From the NCBI GenBank assembly GCA_021823635.1, contig JAKANT010000131.1:1-5793 (forward strand): a DNA stretch of 5,793 nt. The letters are read 5' to 3'. The notes under the pieces are model-generated. The model searched no databases and was not told the DNA's origin. It saw nothing but the letters and a program-made list of their open reading frames with translations. Positions 5,354-5,793 of the stretch are shown piece by piece. The DNA comes from Pseudomonadota bacterium (GTDB lineage: Bacteria > Pseudomonadota > Gammaproteobacteria > Burkholderiales > Burkholderiaceae_F). Each line of letters starts with the position of its first letter. Position 1 is the first letter of the stretch. A program made the position numbers and the translations under genes.

Positions 5354-5473
5354 AAAAATGGGGTCAGACACCATTTTCAAAAATGGGGCAAAAAGGGGTC
5401 GGACACCTTTTTGAGGAACCAGAAATTTGTGTCTGACCCCATTTTTCAAAAAGTGGTGTCTGACCCCATTTTT
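5354..5473. repeat. Cluster of four palindromic repeats in nested inverted arrangement between hldD and gmhB
   Basis: Four copies of a 23-26 nt unit, A-run, (T)GG.GTC.GAC.CC(A), T-run. Units 1 (5354-5377, core GGGGTCAGACACC at 5360) and 2 (5390-5412, core GGGGTCGGACACC at 5395) point one way. Units 3 (5423-5446, core TGTGTCTGACCCC at 5428) and 4 (5448-5473, core GGTGTCTGACCCC at 5455) point the other way. Units 1/4 and 2/3 are therefore nested inverted pairs able to form a long stem. A further half-unit, AAAAATGGGG, lies at 5379-5388. Each unit is also close to a palindrome with A/T arms, so it might act as a weak bidirectional terminator in RNA. The stretch is much more AT-rich than its surroundings. 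Unit 4 contains the likely gmhB start; a single matching copy lies at 3251-3275. Confidence 0.85.
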
Positions 5474-5793
5474 CGGAAGGCGGCGTTTCTGGATCGCGAC
5501 GGCGTGATCAATCGCGATCATGGGTACGTCTTTCGTCGCGAGGAGTTCGAATTCGTCGAGGGGGTGCTGGCGGGGTGCGCGCGGCTGGCACAGCGCGGGT
5601 TCGCGCTGGTCGTCGTGACGAACCAATCGGGCATCGGCCGCGGCATGTATGCCGAGTCGGACTTTCTACGGCTGACCGACTGGATGACAGGACAGTTCGC
5701 GCGGGCCGGCGCGCCGCTGGCCGCCGTCTACCACTGTCCGCACCACCCGGATGAATCCTGCGATTGCCCCAAGCCCGCGCCGGGCATGCTGCT
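5453..5793 (+). CDS. gmhB: D-glycero-beta-D-manno-heptose 1,7-bisphosphate 7-phosphatase GmhB (3' end outside window)
   Basis: HAD-superfamily phosphatase removing the C7 phosphate of heptose 1,7-bisphosphate, between the kinase and the adenylyltransferase steps. Seen: AAFLDRDGVINRDHGYV with Asp14 and Asp16 (numbered from GTG 5453) as nucleophile and acid/base, FALVVVTNQSGIGRG (HAD motif II Thr region), and CPHHPDESCDCPKPAPGML, which holds the Cys-X-His...Cys-X-Cys zinc ligands of GmhB with a shorter loop than E. coli. The 113 residues present match the N-terminal part; motif III and beyond are cut off. The start is unusual: GTG 5453 and GTG 5456 lie inside a palindromic repeat, giving VVSDPIF directly before the domain, and no Shine-Dalgarno is visible. 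The frame stays open through all the repeats back to ATG 5342, which would add 37 repeat-derived residues. GTG 5453 was chosen because it aligns base for base with the ATG of hldE1 in the same repeat. Confidence 0.93.
   Translation, partial: MVSDPIFRKAAFLDRDGVINRDHGYVFRREEFEFVEGVLAGCARLAQRGFALVVVTNQSGIGRGMYAESDFLRLTDWMTGQFARAGAPLAAVYHCPHHPDESCDCPKPAPGML

Noticed and set aside
5354..5473. CRISPR-like array
   Set aside because: The repeats alternate in orientation, their spacing is irregular (core starts 35, 33 and 27 nt apart), there are no unique spacers of constant length, and there are no cas genes.

Overview
The window is GC-rich DNA with tightly packed genes on the plus strand and one gene on the minus strand. 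It encodes four enzymes of ADP-L-glycero-beta-D-manno-heptose synthesis, the lipopolysaccharide inner-core heptose donor. The organism is therefore Gram-negative. High GC, a kinase-only HldE1 (not the two-domain HldE of enterics) and the GmhA, HldE1, HldD and GmhB sequence types suggest a betaproteobacterium; this placement is an inference.

Layout. Block 1 (about 1-1471): a minimal nucleotidyltransferase (MNT, 5' end cut by the window), a HEPN protein overlapping it by 4 nt, and gmhA starting 1 nt after the HEPN stop. Then comes a short convergent gap with a possible hairpin, and a Uma2-family (DUF820) nuclease-fold gene on the minus strand (1549-2127). Next is a 228-nt divergent intergenic region that ends in a plausible promoter placed so close to the next ATG that the transcript may be nearly leaderless. 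Block 2 (2356-5793): a second MNT and second HEPN (again a 4-nt ATGA overlap), the heptose-7-phosphate kinase gene rfaE1/hldE1, a 42-codon ORF with a strong Shine-Dalgarno that ends in an ATGA overlap with hldD, then hldD, a cluster of four palindromic repeats, and gmhB, which runs off the window end.

How the genes work together. GmhA isomerises sedoheptulose 7-phosphate, HldE1 phosphorylates at C1, GmhB removes the C7 phosphate and HldD epimerises the final ADP-heptose. The adenylyltransferase step (HldC/RfaE2) is not in the window. Each heptose block is headed by its own MNT/HEPN pair, of the kind usually seen as toxin-antitoxin or phage-defence modules. The two pairs are paralogues: by my gap-free hand alignment the MNTs are about 47% identical and the HEPNs about 53%. 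Both HEPNs lack the canonical RX4-6H histidine.

Most unusual points: (1) the duplicated MNT/HEPN pairs, each built into the front of a heptose operon; (2) a palindromic repeat, GGTGTCTGACCCC flanked by A/T runs, that supplies the start codon and first residues (MVSDPVF / VVSDPIF) of both hldE1 and gmhB; (3) the small ORF coupled to hldD.
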